Assembly: GCF_010731895.1 (NCBI RefSeq)
Contig: NZ_AP022596.1
Location: 5,456,001 to 5,520,000 of the forward strand
Origin: Mycolicibacterium helvum
GTDB lineage: Bacteria > Actinomycetota > Actinomycetes > Mycobacteriales > Mycobacteriaceae
Reading direction: 5' to 3'
DNA: 64,000 nt
Shown: in pieces, positions 23,319-32,088 of the stretch
Layout: each line of letters begins with the position of its first letter
Numbering within the stretch: the first letter of the stretch is position 1
Made by a program: the position numbers and the translations under genes
The notes under the pieces: model-generated
What the model saw: the letters and a program-made list of their open reading frames with translations, nothing else
The model's database searches: none
Told to the model about the DNA's origin: nothing

Positions 23319-25835
23319 ATGACGGATGTCGTGAGCAACGCCCCGGGGGACGTCACCGGAGAGGCCGCCGCACGACCGCACGAGCACAGCCGCACCGGAT
23401 TGTCCGCCGATGCGCTGCGCCGCGCGATCGCCGATCACCTGGTCTATTCCATCGCCCGGCCGCCGAGCGTGCTGACCACCGAGCACTACTACCGCGCGCT
23501 GGCCCTGGCGGTCCGCGATCGCATGCAGCAGCGCTGGATGGCCACCACCCAGGACCTCCTGCACGGCCCCGCCAAGGTGACCTGCTACCTGTCCGCCGAA
23601 TTCCTGATGGGGCCGCAGCTCGGCAACAACCTGCTCAACCTGCAGATCGAGAAGCAGGCCCGCGAAGCGCTGGCCGCGCTGGGCCAAGATCTCGACGTGA
23701 TCCTGGAGTGCGAGGAGGAGCCCGGTCTCGGCAATGGTGGCCTCGGCCGGCTGGCCGCCTGTTACCTGGACTCGCTGGCCACCCTGCAGCGCCCGTCGAT
23801 CGGCTACGGAATCCGTTATGAGTTCGGCATTTTCGACCAGGAGATCCAAGACGGCTGGCAGGTCGAGAAGACCGACAACTGGCTCGTCGCCGGCAACCCG
23901 TGGGAGATCGACAAGCCCGACGCCAGCTACTTGGTGAACTGGGGCGGGCGCACCGAACAGTACGAGGATGTCGCCGGTAACCACCGGGTGCGCTGGATCC
24001 CCCGCCGGGTGATCAAGGGCGTGTCCTACGACACCCCGATCCAGGGCTACGGCGTGAACACCTGCAACACGCTGACCCTGTGGAGCGCCCGTTCGATGTC
24101 CTCGTTCGCGCTCGACGCGTTCAACACCGGCGATTTCTACAAGGCCGTCGAGGATGAGGTTCTCTCGGAGAAGATCTCGAAGGTCCTCTACCCCAACGAC
24201 GAGCCCGAGGCCGGCAAGCGGCTGCGGCTGCAGCAGCAGTACTTCTTCGTCAGCTCGTCACTCCAGGACATCCTGCGGATTCACCTCGAGCGGGCCCGCC
24301 TGCCGCTGACCGCGCTGCCGGACAAGTGGGCCATCCAGCTCAACGACACCCACCCGTCGATCGCAGTCGCCGAACTGATGCGCCTGCTCCTCGACGAACA
24401 CCACATGGGGTGGGACGAGGCGTGGGAGATCACTGTCGGGACCTTCGCCTACACCAATCACACACTGCTGCCCGAGGCGCTGGAGACCTGGCCGCTGGGC
24501 ATCTTCTCCGAATCCCTGCCACGGCACCTGGAGATCATCTACGAGATCAACAACAGGTTCCTCGAGGAGGTGGAGGCCAAGTTCCCCGGCGACGAGGACC
24601 GGGCCCGCCGGATGTCGCTGATCGGTGAGGACGGCGGCAAGAGTGTGCGGATGGCACACCTGGCCACCGTCGGCAGCCACGCCGTCAACGGCGTCGCTGC
24701 GCTGCACTCTGAATTGCTGAAAGCCAGTGTGCTGAAAGACTTTTACGAGATGTGGCCGGAGCGGTTCGGCAACGTGACCAACGGTGTCACCCCGAGGCGT
24801 TTCCTGGCTCTGTCCAACCCGGGGCTGCGGACCCTACTCGACGAGACCGTCGGCGACGGGTGGCTGTCCGACCTGGAGCAGTTACGCGGTCTTGAGTCTT
24901 ATGTCGACGATCCCGTGTTCCGGGAGCGTTGGCGAGACATGAAGCGCGCCAACAAAAGTCGTCTCGCCGAGTACGTGCATTCCGCGACCGGAATCGAACT
25001 CGACCCGACGTGGATGTTCGACATCCAGGTGAAGCGGATCCACGAATACAAGCGCCAGCACCTCAACGTGCTGCACATCATCACCCTCTACAACCGGCTC
25101 AAGCGCAATCCCGGATTCGCGATCGCGCCGCGCGCGTTCATCTTTGGCGGCAAGGCTGCGCCCGGCTACTTCATCGCCAAGCGGATGATCAGGCTGATCA
25201 CCGCCGTCGGTGCCACCATCAACAACGATCCCGACGTCAACCGTTACATGCGGGTGGTGTTCCTGCCGAACTTCAACGTCAAGAACGCCCACCTGATCTA
25301 CCCGGCGGCCAACCTGTCCGAGCAGATCTCCACCGCGGGCAAGGAAGCCTCGGGCACCGGGAACATGAAGTTCATGATCAATGGTGCGTTGACCATCGGG
25401 ACACTGGACGGCGCCAACGTCGAGATCCGCGAAGAGGCCGGGCCGGAGAACTTCTTCCTGTTCGGCATGACCGTCGAAGAGGTGGAACAGCTCAAGGCCG
25501 ACGGCTATCGGCCGACCAGCTTCGTCGAGCGCGACCCCGAGCTGGCCGAGGTGCTCGAGCTGATCGCGCAGGGCACGTTCACCCACGGCGACACCGAGGT
25601 GCTGCGGCCGCTGGTCGACAACCTGCTGCACCACGACCCGTTCCTGGTGCTTGCCGACTACCGCTCGTATGTCGACTGCCAGGCCCGGGTGAGTGCTGCC
25701 TGGCAGGATTCCGACGCCTGGTCGCGGATGTCGATCCTCAACGCGGCGCGCAGCGGCAAGTTCTCCTCCGATCGCGCGATCGCCGAATACTGCGACGAGA
25801 TCTGGCACGTCGGCGCGATGCCAGTGACGCTCTAG
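23319..25835 (+). CDS. glgP: glycogen (alpha-glucan) phosphorylase
   Basis: 838 aa, usual for the GT35 family. Conserved blocks: YLSAEFLMGPQLGNNLLNL, ECEEEPGLGNGGLGRLAACYLDSLA, FGGKAAPGYFIAK and the pyridoxal-phosphate site GTGNMKFMINGALTIGTLDG with Lys684. The enzyme releases glucose-1-phosphate from glycogen with inorganic phosphate in the cytosol. RBS GCAGGAGAAGAG precedes the ATG. The gene stands alone. Confidence 0.95.
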   Translation: MTDVVSNAPGDVTGEAAARPHEHSRTGLSADALRRAIADHLVYSIARPPSVLTTEHYYRALALAVRDRMQQRWMATTQDLLHGPAKVTCYLSAEFLMGPQLGNNLLNLQIEKQAREALAALGQDLDVILECEEEPGLGNGGLGRLAACYLDSLATLQRPSIGYGIRYEFGIFDQEIQDGWQVEKTDNWLVAGNPWEIDKPDASYLVNWGGRTEQYEDVAGNHRVRWIPRRVIKGVSYDTPIQGYGVNTCNTLTLWSARSMSSFALDAFNTGDFYKAVEDEVLSEKISKVLYPNDEPEAGKRLRLQQQYFFVSSSLQDILRIHLERARLPLTALPDKWAIQLNDTHPSIAVAELMRLLLDEHHMGWDEAWEITVGTFAYTNHTLLPEALETWPLGIFSESLPRHLEIIYEINNRFLEEVEAKFPGDEDRARRMSLIGEDGGKSVRMAHLATVGSHAVNGVAALHSELLKASVLKDFYEMWPERFGNVTNGVTPRRFLALSNPGLRTLLDETVGDGWLSDLEQLRGLESYVDDPVFRERWRDMKRANKSRLAEYVHSATGIELDPTWMFDIQVKRIHEYKRQHLNVLHIITLYNRLKRNPGFAIAPRAFIFGGKAAPGYFIAKRMIRLITAVGATINNDPDVNRYMRVVFLPNFNVKNAHLIYPAANLSEQISTAGKEASGTGNMKFMINGALTIGTLDGANVEIREEAGPENFFLFGMTVEEVEQLKADGYRPTSFVERDPELAEVLELIAQGTFTHGDTEVLRPLVDNLLHHDPFLVLADYRSYVDCQARVSAAWQDSDAWSRMSILNAARSGKFSSDRAIAEYCDEIWHVGAMPVTL

Positions 25836-25923
25836 TTCAGAACCGACGTGTGTTGGGTGCATCGACGCTACGTTGAGAGCGCGTCGCGAGGGCTGAATCG
25901 CGATCTGTGCGCAGAATCGACGG

Positions 25924-26886
25924 GTGGCAGCTATCCCCCTTGAGATCCGAAAGGCCGCAACGGTCATCGCGATCGCCATCGTGTTGGCGTCGAGTTTCGC
26001 AGCCGCCTACACCGTCGCACTCGGTCGTCCATCGCCGCGCAACTTGCCGGTCGGCGTGGTCGGATCGACGGGCCTCACGGCGCCGTTCGTCACCGCGTTG
26101 CACCGCAACAAGAACGAGTTCGACGTTCATCAGTACGCGACGCGCGATGACGCGGTCACTGCGATCAACCAGCAGCGCATCACCGCGGCCATCGACGCCA
26201 CTGCGGCGCCGCCTCAGCTGTTGCTGTCCAGCGCCAGTGACCCATCGGGTTCCCGCGCCCTGATCCAACTGGACCAGAGCCAGCCGGGACAGTTCATCCT
26301 GCCGATCGTCGACCTGCACCCGCTGCCGCCGTCCGATCCGGCCGGGCTGGCCACCTTTTATCTCGTCATCGCCGCCACCATCCTGGGCTTCATCACGATG
26401 TTCCAGCTGCGGGCCAACGTCAAAACGCTCAGCCTGCGGCGCTGGCTGGCCTGCCTGATGTTGCTCGCTGTCGTCGGCGGGGCGGCGCTGGCCGGCGTCA
26501 CCGGACCGGTCCTGGGCGCGCTGAGCACGCCGTTCCCGCAACTGTGGCTGCTGACTTCGGTGCAGATCGCGGTCGCGGCGTTGTTCAACTCGGCCATGCT
26601 GGTGCTGATCCACCGGTGGGCCATCATCCCCACCTGGCTGGTGTTCATCCTGCTCGGAAACACCTCATCGGGCGGGGCGGTGTCCGCGTCGCTGTTGCCC
26701 CAACCGTTCGCGTTCCTCAATCACGCGCTGCCCAGCGGCGCGACCGTGTCGGCCATTCATGCGGCGACGTACTTCCCGGACAACCAGCGCACGCTGCCGT
26801 TCATCGTGCTCGGGGTGTGGCTGGTGGCCAGCCTGGTCGTGTTGATCGTCTCGTCGCGCGCACTGCATCGCTCTCCGGCGGCGTGA
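25924..26886 (+). CDS. ABC-2-like (YhgE/DUF3533-type) membrane protein
   Basis: 320 aa starting with GTG. One N-terminal helix (about 10-32), a soluble domain of about 100 residues, then five more helices (about 140-315). This 1+5 topology with a long first extracytoplasmic loop resembles the permease half of ABC-2-like exporters (YhgE/Pip type). No ATPase gene is adjacent. Substrate unknown. The following MOSC gene has its own -10 box, so the two may be independent. Confidence 0.7.
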   Translation: MAAIPLEIRKAATVIAIAIVLASSFAAAYTVALGRPSPRNLPVGVVGSTGLTAPFVTALHRNKNEFDVHQYATRDDAVTAINQQRITAAIDATAAPPQLLLSSASDPSGSRALIQLDQSQPGQFILPIVDLHPLPPSDPAGLATFYLVIAATILGFITMFQLRANVKTLSLRRWLACLMLLAVVGGAALAGVTGPVLGALSTPFPQLWLLTSVQIAVAALFNSAMLVLIHRWAIIPTWLVFILLGNTSSGGAVSASLLPQPFAFLNHALPSGATVSAIHAATYFPDNQRTLPFIVLGVWLVASLVVLIVSSRALHRSPAA

Positions 26887-26891
26887 GGACC

Positions 26892-26897
26892 TAGTCT
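26892..26897 (+). promoter_or_regulatory. -10 box, leaderless start of MOSC gene
   Basis: TAGTCT ends 6 nt before the ATG. Confidence 0.5.
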
Positions 26898-26903
26898 GGT
26901 GGG

Positions 26904-27884
26904 ATGATCCCCGCCGGCCGTATCACCTCGATCTGGCGTTATCCGGTCAAGTCGATGCTGGGTGAGCAGCTCGCCGAGGCCGAGATCAACGAGCTCGGCC
27001 TGCACGCCGACCGCACCTGGGCTGTGCGTGACGTCGCGCTCGACGCGACGACCAGCGCCAAGCGGCTGCCCGGCCTGCTCTGGCTGACGGCGCGCTATGC
27101 GCAGGCGCCGACGCCGGACGCCGGGCCTGGCCGCGCGCCGGAAGTCATCATCGCCTTCCCTGACGGCGTCGAGGTCACCAGCTCCGATCCTGGTGTGCAC
27201 CAGGCACTGTCGCGCTATCTGGACCGTGAGGTTGAACTTCGGCCGCTGCCGCCTCTCGACCGTCGCGACCAATACCGCGGGCCGATGGCCACGAAAACTG
27301 ACCTGCGCACGATCTTCGGCCTCGAGGACGGCGAACCGCTGCCTGACCTGTCGATGTTCCCGGTCCGAAAGCTCGCCGAGATCAGCCGTTACGCAACGCC
27401 AGTCGGCAGTTATGTCGATGCGTATCCCGTCCACATCGTGACCGAGCAGAGCCTGGCCGCCATGGCTGCGCTGGCACCGGATTCCGATTTCGACGTCCGG
27501 CGGTTCCGCCCGACGATGGTGGTGGATGCCCCAGGGGCGTCGCCGCATCCGGAGTGGGACTGGTGTGGCGGCACGCTGCACGCCCCGCACGCCGACCTGC
27601 AGCCGCTGATCCCCACCATCCGCTGCGTGATGCCATCCCACGAACAGCCCGAACTTAAACGGGACAAGGAGATCACCCGGACCATCGCCGCCCACTCGCG
27701 GCGCTGCCTCGGTGCATACGGCAACATCACCCGAGCCGGCCGGATCGCCGAAGGTGATGTGCTGCAACTAGATCCGCTGAATCGCTCGACGATCGGCACC
27801 ACCGCGGGATCAGGTGCGGCGAAGGTGAAACGGGCCGTGATGCGGGCGGTGTCGGCGGCTATGCCGACCGGGAAAGGGAGTTGA
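26904..27884 (+). CDS. MOSC domain-containing protein (mARC/YcbX-like)
   Basis: 326 aa. N-terminal MOSC beta-barrel (GRITSIWRYPVKSMLGEQLAEAEI, GLHADRTWAVRD) and C-terminal MOSC domain (FDVRRFRPTMVVD, IRCVMPS, CLGAYGNITRAGRIAEGDVLQL). A Cys typical of molybdenum-cofactor ligation may be the one in RCVMP; the exact ligand is uncertain. Homologues such as YcbX and mARC reduce N-hydroxylated compounds. The stop overlaps the start of the next small gene by 4 nt, so translation is coupled. Confidence 0.85.
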   Translation: MIPAGRITSIWRYPVKSMLGEQLAEAEINELGLHADRTWAVRDVALDATTSAKRLPGLLWLTARYAQAPTPDAGPGRAPEVIIAFPDGVEVTSSDPGVHQALSRYLDREVELRPLPPLDRRDQYRGPMATKTDLRTIFGLEDGEPLPDLSMFPVRKLAEISRYATPVGSYVDAYPVHIVTEQSLAAMAALAPDSDFDVRRFRPTMVVDAPGASPHPEWDWCGGTLHAPHADLQPLIPTIRCVMPSHEQPELKRDKEITRTIAAHSRRCLGAYGNITRAGRIAEGDVLQLDPLNRSTIGTTAGSGAAKVKRAVMRAVSAAMPTGKGS

Positions 27885-28072
27885 CCATGCGTCATGCCGT
27901 CGGAGTTGTGGGTGTGCTGGTCGCGCTCTTCGGATCGTTGTGGGCGCTGCAGGGGTTCGGTGTGGTTCAGGGCAGCCCGATGAGCAACACCACGACCTGG
28001 TCGGTCATAGGGCCGATCACCGCACTGATCGGTGTCGGTCTGGCCGTCTGGGCCTGGCGTCCCCGGCGTTAA
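27881..28072 (+). CDS. small two-helix membrane protein coupled to the MOSC gene
   Basis: 63 aa; two helices (about 5-22 and 35-58), basic C-terminus WRPRR. Its ATG overlaps the MOSC stop (ATGA). Unknown function; the coupling suggests it belongs to the MOSC unit. Confidence 0.65.
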   Translation: MTMRHAVGVVGVLVALFGSLWALQGFGVVQGSPMSNTTTWSVIGPITALIGVGLAVWAWRPRR

Positions 28073-28190
28073 GCGGTGCAAACCCAGACTCTCGCCGTCT
28101 GTTAGGTGCCCGCGCCGAAGCTGTAGTTGTCGAGCGAAAGTCCGAGTAACTGTGTCGATCACTACAGGCCCAGGGGAAGGGGCCGCAGCG

Positions 28191-28940
28191 TCAGCCGACG
28201 TCGGCGACGATCAGTCGATATCCGAGGTCGAGATGCGTTGTTCTGGCGAGGTCAGCGTGTCGACGCTGCCAGGAGCCGTCGGCAAGGTCCGACCGAAGGC
28301 GCGAAAGGCCTTCTTCTAGGCGTCTTCGCGGGGTTGAGGCGAACAAGGACATGCCGGCTTGGGCCGCGGCCTCGAGGTAGAGGTGTGGTCGGCGCCAGTA
28401 GGCGCCTCCGAACCCGTCCGTGCAGTCGTGGGGTACCGGGACCGGCACTACGACGGTTCGGTCCTCGCCAAGCAGCGAAGTCAGTCTCCTCACCGGGACG
28501 GCCAGCCGCGCGTCGGTCTCTGCGGCAGCCGGAAGGTACTCGCGCAAGAGCCAGAATCGGCTGAAAACTTCATGTTCCCAGGTAAATACGACGACGCGGC
28601 GCCGTGCGACGCGCGCCATCTCCGCCATTCCGGCGGCAAGGTCGGTCCAATGATGAACTGTCAGGATGGCCATCGTGGCATCGACGGCGCCAGTGCCGAG
28701 AGGCAAGTGCTCGGCGGTCGCCTGGACCGCCGGAGGGCTGCCGCCAGTGCGTTGGTCGATCATGACCCGACTTGGTTCCACGGCCACTACGGTGCGCGGT
28801 GTTTCGTAAGAGCCCGTCCCTGCACCGATGTTCGCCACCGACTCCATGTCGGTCAGAGCGTCGTGTATGGCCGCAGCGATGCGGGCATCCGGGCGGCGAG
28901 TGACCGAATAGGTAGATCCGGTCCGGTCGTATCTGCTCAT
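28191..28940 (-). CDS. class I SAM-dependent methyltransferase
   Basis: 249 aa. SAM-binding motif I appears as VANIGAGTGSYE (35-46), followed by VVAVEPSRVM, a variant of the acidic loop with Glu, then GAVDATMAILTVHHWTDLAAGMAEMARV. This is the Methyltransf_11 fold. The N-terminus (YDRTGSTYSVTRRPDARI) is typical of the group. Substrate unknown. No operon partner. Confidence 0.82.
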   Translation of the reverse strand: MSRYDRTGSTYSVTRRPDARIAAAIHDALTDMESVANIGAGTGSYETPRTVVAVEPSRVMIDQRTGGSPPAVQATAEHLPLGTGAVDATMAILTVHHWTDLAAGMAEMARVARRRVVVFTWEHEVFSRFWLLREYLPAAAETDARLAVPVRRLTSLLGEDRTVVVPVPVPHDCTDGFGGAYWRRPHLYLEAAAQAGMSLFASTPRRRLEEGLSRLRSDLADGSWQRRHADLARTTHLDLGYRLIVADVG

Positions 28941-29021
28941 CTGGCATCCACAGCGCTCGTCTGTCGGGTTGGTCTGGCCAATCAGACTAGATCAATCGCC
29001 CACAGGCGATAGAGCGATGCT

Positions 29022-29144
29022 TCACCTTGCGGGACAACACGTCTGGGTGGTGTAGACCCAGTGCAGAATCAGGATGATCGCGGCGACCGGGTAGCTCGCC
29101 CAGAGGACGATGATCGTGGTTCGCCGTGATTCGAACGGGGACAT
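29022..29144 (-). CDS. possible 40-aa single-helix membrane protein
   Basis: An ATG frame of 40 codons encodes a basic N-terminus (SPFESRRTT), one strong hydrophobic helix (about 11-29) and a short tail with Cys-Cys (TQTCCPAR). The frame is open further upstream to a stop near 29224 without another ATG/GTG. No clear RBS. It fills most of the 285-nt gap between neighbours. Real coding status is uncertain. Confidence 0.35.
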   Translation of the reverse strand: MSPFESRRTTIIVLWASYPVAAIILILHWVYTTQTCCPAR

Positions 29145-29225
29145 CGACTGGGGCGGAATGGGCTGCCCGGCCGGCTCAGAAGTCGTCGGCGGGTAAGTAC
29201 CGTCGACCGGAGATCCAAACCGTTT

Positions 29226-30191
29226 CTAAAGAAGTTGTCGTGCGACACTCAGGCGCTGGCGCCACCACGTGATTCGCTCGGCGTCCTCGAGCGAGAATTC
29301 CGCGATACGTGCGGTATCGGGTGCTGGCGCCATCGGGGCCACCGGCAGGTAACCCTCGACCGGAATCAGCGCGCGGCCGTCCGAGACGATGTCGCCGGCC
29401 AACGCTGTGGCGGTGCCCAGCCCGCAGGCGAACGGCAGCTCGGGCAGCGCACCGGCTAGCGCCAGTCCCCCGGCCAACCCGATGCTGGTTTCCGACGACC
29501 CGGACGCCGCCGAGACCACACACGGCAGATCGCTGCGTTCGGCGAACCGCAGCGCCCGGCGCACACCGCCGAGCGCGCCGACGGTCAGGATCGCAAGGTC
29601 GGCGACCTCCGACAACGCCGGTCCGCCAGCGCTGAGAGTCGACGCGTCGACTGCCAGCCGCACATCAACGCGGCGGCGTACCGCTGCCAATTCCGCCGCC
29701 GTCGCGCACGGCTGTTGCACGAATTCCAGGCCACCGGCAGCCCGGTCGAGCACCGGAATCAGCTGGGCGGCGGTGTCGACATCCCAGGCGTGCTCGACCA
29801 CGCAGCGGATCGATCCATCCGGTCCCAGTGCGGTGCGCACCGCCTCGAGCCGGGAGGCGTCTTCGGGCTGCCCGGTGACTCGCACATCCGCCGCGCGGCA
29901 CCCGCTGCCCGCAACGATGGCACCAGCATCCTGCGGATTCACCGCAGGCACCGGCACCGCCACCGCGACCCGGCCGCGGACCACATCTGGCCAGCCGACC
30001 GTGCCGCCCTCGATGGCCGATGTCAGCCAGCGCGCCGCCGTCAGATCGTCGCCATCCCGAGGCGGACAGAACTCACCCCAGCCCTGCGGTCCCTCGATCA
30101 ACATCCCCTCGCAGGCGGTGAAGCCGCGATAGGACTCGCGAGCGGGGATGGCGAAAACCCGCGCGCCGTCGAAATCGATCAGTGCCTTCAC
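29226..30191 (-). CDS. MenC-like enolase-superfamily protein, probably non-catalytic
   Basis: 321 aa from a GTG 5 nt after the stop of the MTHFR gene. Overall pattern follows actinobacterial o-succinylbenzoate synthase (LIEGPQGWGEFCPP, QQPCATAAELAAVRRRVDV, SAASGSSETSIGLAGGLALAGALPELPFACGLG). Key residues differ: the KxK lysine pair is Asp102-Val-Arg104, the strand-4 metal Glu is Gln159, the strand-3 metal Asp is Val, and the second catalytic Lys (LKV) is Thr203; only Asp182 of the metal set is kept. I therefore doubt menaquinone synthesis activity. Linked to mycobacterial MTHFR by close spacing. Comparison is to the M. tuberculosis MenC sequence from memory. Confidence 0.75.
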   Translation of the reverse strand: MKALIDFDGARVFAIPARESYRGFTACEGMLIEGPQGWGEFCPPRDGDDLTAARWLTSAIEGGTVGWPDVVRGRVAVAVPVPAVNPQDAGAIVAGSGCRAADVRVTGQPEDASRLEAVRTALGPDGSIRCVVEHAWDVDTAAQLIPVLDRAAGGLEFVQQPCATAAELAAVRRRVDVRLAVDASTLSAGGPALSEVADLAILTVGALGGVRRALRFAERSDLPCVVSAASGSSETSIGLAGGLALAGALPELPFACGLGTATALAGDIVSDGRALIPVEGYLPVAPMAPAPDTARIAEFSLEDAERITWWRQRLSVARQLL

Positions 30192-30196
30192 GCCGA

Positions 30197-31096
30197 TTAG
30201 GAGGCGGATCCCGCCGGCGACCAGTAGGCCAGCATCTCGGCGAAGGTCTGGAAGGCCGGGCGGGACATGCCGTAGGTGGCCTCGAAATGGATGCTCAACG
30301 GAAATCCGAGATCGGCGACGCCGTCGATGACCCGCTTGTAGAGGTCGACCAGCAGTCGCCGCTTGACGTCGGGGTCGCTGTCGGCCAGCGTGCGTACGAA
30401 ATCCTGCTCGGGCACGACAGCGGCATTGCCCGGGTCCTGGATCAGCCAATTGATCAGCCCGACCCGGCTCTCGACCTTCGGGACGAAGCCGAACGACAGC
30501 AGGATCTCCGGGCGGAAGTCCGTGGTGGCGGCGAACTCGGTCAGGAAGCCGACGATGGCGTCGGAGTAGAGCAACTGGGTCATGCCGTAGGTGGCGCCGC
30601 GGCCGCACTTGAAACCGAATCGGCCGGCTTCACCGTCTCTGGTCGGAATCAGGATCGCCCCGCGGTTGGGGACGAGGTCGGAAAAGATGTTCAGCGCATC
30701 GGTCGGTGCGACGCCGGCGCCCTCGCCGTCGTTCATGGTGCGCGGAACGCCGACGAAGACGATCCCTTCCATGCCCGCGCCGAGGAGCTCGGTCAGCCGC
30801 CCGGTCAGCGTCTGTTCGTTCATGAAGGCGGTCACCTGGGTGCACAGGCCACGCACGCCAGGCAGTTCCGGTGAAATGCGGGACCAGTAGTCGAGCACAT
30901 CGAGCTTGGGCTTCATCTCGATCGGACGCCCGTCGTCCTCTTCGATCATCCCGGGGATCATCACGTGGCCGATGCGGCCCTCGAGGCCGGTCTCCGCGGA
31001 GAACTGCACGACCTTGCGCGCCTCCGCCAGCACCTCGTCCGGAGTGCGATCGGTGTTGGGCGGCACGAGTTCGAGCGCGACAGTGTTGAGGGGCAC
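30197..31096 (-). CDS. metF: mycobacterial-type methylenetetrahydrofolate reductase
   Basis: 299 aa. Patterns such as MPLNTVALELVPPN, GRIGHVMIPGMIEEDDGRPI, GLCTQVTAFMNE, GIVFVGVPRTMNDGEG and ILLSFGFVPKVESR match the M. tuberculosis Rv2172c family. That family is known as an NADH-dependent MTHFR lacking tightly bound FAD. It converts 5,10-methylene-THF to 5-methyl-THF for methionine synthesis. The protein is unlike classical MetF but keeps the TIM-barrel folate pattern. It is followed at 5 nt by the MenC-like gene, an arrangement that suggests co-expression. Confidence 0.82.
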   Translation of the reverse strand: MPLNTVALELVPPNTDRTPDEVLAEARKVVQFSAETGLEGRIGHVMIPGMIEEDDGRPIEMKPKLDVLDYWSRISPELPGVRGLCTQVTAFMNEQTLTGRLTELLGAGMEGIVFVGVPRTMNDGEGAGVAPTDALNIFSDLVPNRGAILIPTRDGEAGRFGFKCGRGATYGMTQLLYSDAIVGFLTEFAATTDFRPEILLSFGFVPKVESRVGLINWLIQDPGNAAVVPEQDFVRTLADSDPDVKRRLLVDLYKRVIDGVADLGFPLSIHFEATYGMSRPAFQTFAEMLAYWSPAGSAS

Positions 31097-31307
31097 GAAA
31101 CTGCTCCTGACAAGACGACTGGGTCCCCGGGGTGCGAGCCGGGATGGCCGCCGGACGCGATCCGCCGATCACCATACAGAAGGCCCGGTCTGGGACCCAC
31201 GTCGCTCTGTGACCGCGGTGCGCAAAGCGCGGTGCGCAAACCCGTGAGAGGGTAGTTTTCTCGGATAGCACCGCTGTCGTGGCGCGTCCGTGTTCGAGGG
31301 GTCAGCG

Positions 31308-31541
31308 ATGATGGGTCGGAATCGAATCCGCGCGGTCGGCTCGGTGGCGTTGGCCGCCGTCGGCATCGTGGTGTTCACCGCGTGCGGAACCAAGGCTCAC
31401 GAACCGACTTCCTCCACGAGCCCCTCGGTGTCACCGACGAGCAAGGTCACCATGCCTGGGCAGAACAACTTCAGCCCGTCTCCGATTGCGCCGCTGAACC
31501 CCACGGCCAGCCCGGGTAACCAAATCACTCAGCGTCCCTGA
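31308..31541 (+). CDS. small putative lipoprotein upstream of furA
   Basis: 77 aa from an ATG pair preceded by GAGGGG. Signal peptide with lipobox VFTAC (Cys about 25). The mature part is a Ser/Thr/Pro/Asn-rich chain (SSTSPSVSPTSKVTMPGQNN) of about 52 residues with no folded domain. Likely membrane-anchored at the cell surface. It lies directly before the furA promoter, on the same strand, but no functional tie is evident. Confidence 0.65.
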   Translation: MMGRNRIRAVGSVALAAVGIVVFTACGTKAHEPTSSTSPSVSPTSKVTMPGQNNFSPSPIAPLNPTASPGNQITQRP

Positions 31542-31573
31542 CCTGGGTATTTGAATTCAGCTGCGGCCAACTC

Positions 31574-31608
31574 TTGACTGATTCCAGAAAAGGGACGACG
31601 ATTTCACC
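31574..31608 (+). promoter_or_regulatory. furA promoter region
   Basis: TTGACT at 31574-31579 is a good -35 hexamer, and TTCCAGAAAAGGG follows as in other mycobacterial furA promoters. An AT-rich patch just upstream (around 31545-31560, TATTTGAATTCAG) is where FurA binds in M. tuberculosis. The match to that operator is inference. Confidence 0.5.
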
Positions 31609-32052
31609 GTGACCTCGATGTCGGATCTTGCCGACCAGCTGCGGACCGCGCAGCTGCGGGTCACCCGCCCGCGCGTCGCGGTGCTTGAGGCAGTCCATGC
31701 CCACCCGCACGCCGACACCGACACCATCTTCGGAGCGGTTCGTGCCGGCCTGCCCGAGGTATCGCGCCAGGCGGTCTACGACGTTCTGCACGCGTTGACC
31801 GCAACCGGGCTGGTGCGGCGCATTCAGCCGTCCGGTTCGGTGGCCCGTTACGAAGCGCGCGTCGGTGACAACCACCATCACGTGGTCTGCCGGTCCTGCG
31901 GTGTGATCGGCGATGTCGACTGTGCCGTCGGTGATGCGCCCTGCTTGACGCCATCCGATCACCACGGATTCGTCCTGGATGAAGCCGAGGTCGTCTATTG
32001 GGGCCTGTGCCCCGACTGTTCTGCCCGACAGATTTCGCGAGCACAACCGTGA
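31609..32052 (+). CDS. furA: Fur-family peroxide/iron-responsive repressor FurA
   Basis: 147 aa starting with GTG, the length of M. tuberculosis FurA. N-terminal winged helix (LRTAQLRVTRPRVAVLEAV, HADTDTIFGAVRAGLPEVSRQAVYDVLHAL) and C-terminal metal domain with HHHVVC, CRSCG, a Cys at DVDC and a CPDC pair, the structural zinc site. FurA represses itself and the downstream catalase-peroxidase until oxidised. katG follows 36 nt later. Confidence 0.93.
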   Translation: MTSMSDLADQLRTAQLRVTRPRVAVLEAVHAHPHADTDTIFGAVRAGLPEVSRQAVYDVLHALTATGLVRRIQPSGSVARYEARVGDNHHHVVCRSCGVIGDVDCAVGDAPCLTPSDHHGFVLDEAEVVYWGLCPDCSARQISRAQP

Positions 32053-32088
32053 TCGCAGCCCAATTCACCACCCCCGAAAGGAAATACA

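Noticed and set aside
24882..25979. 365-codon open frame antisense to glycogen phosphorylase
   Set aside because: High-GC shadow frame; the phosphorylase on the other strand has full family motifs and this frame has none.
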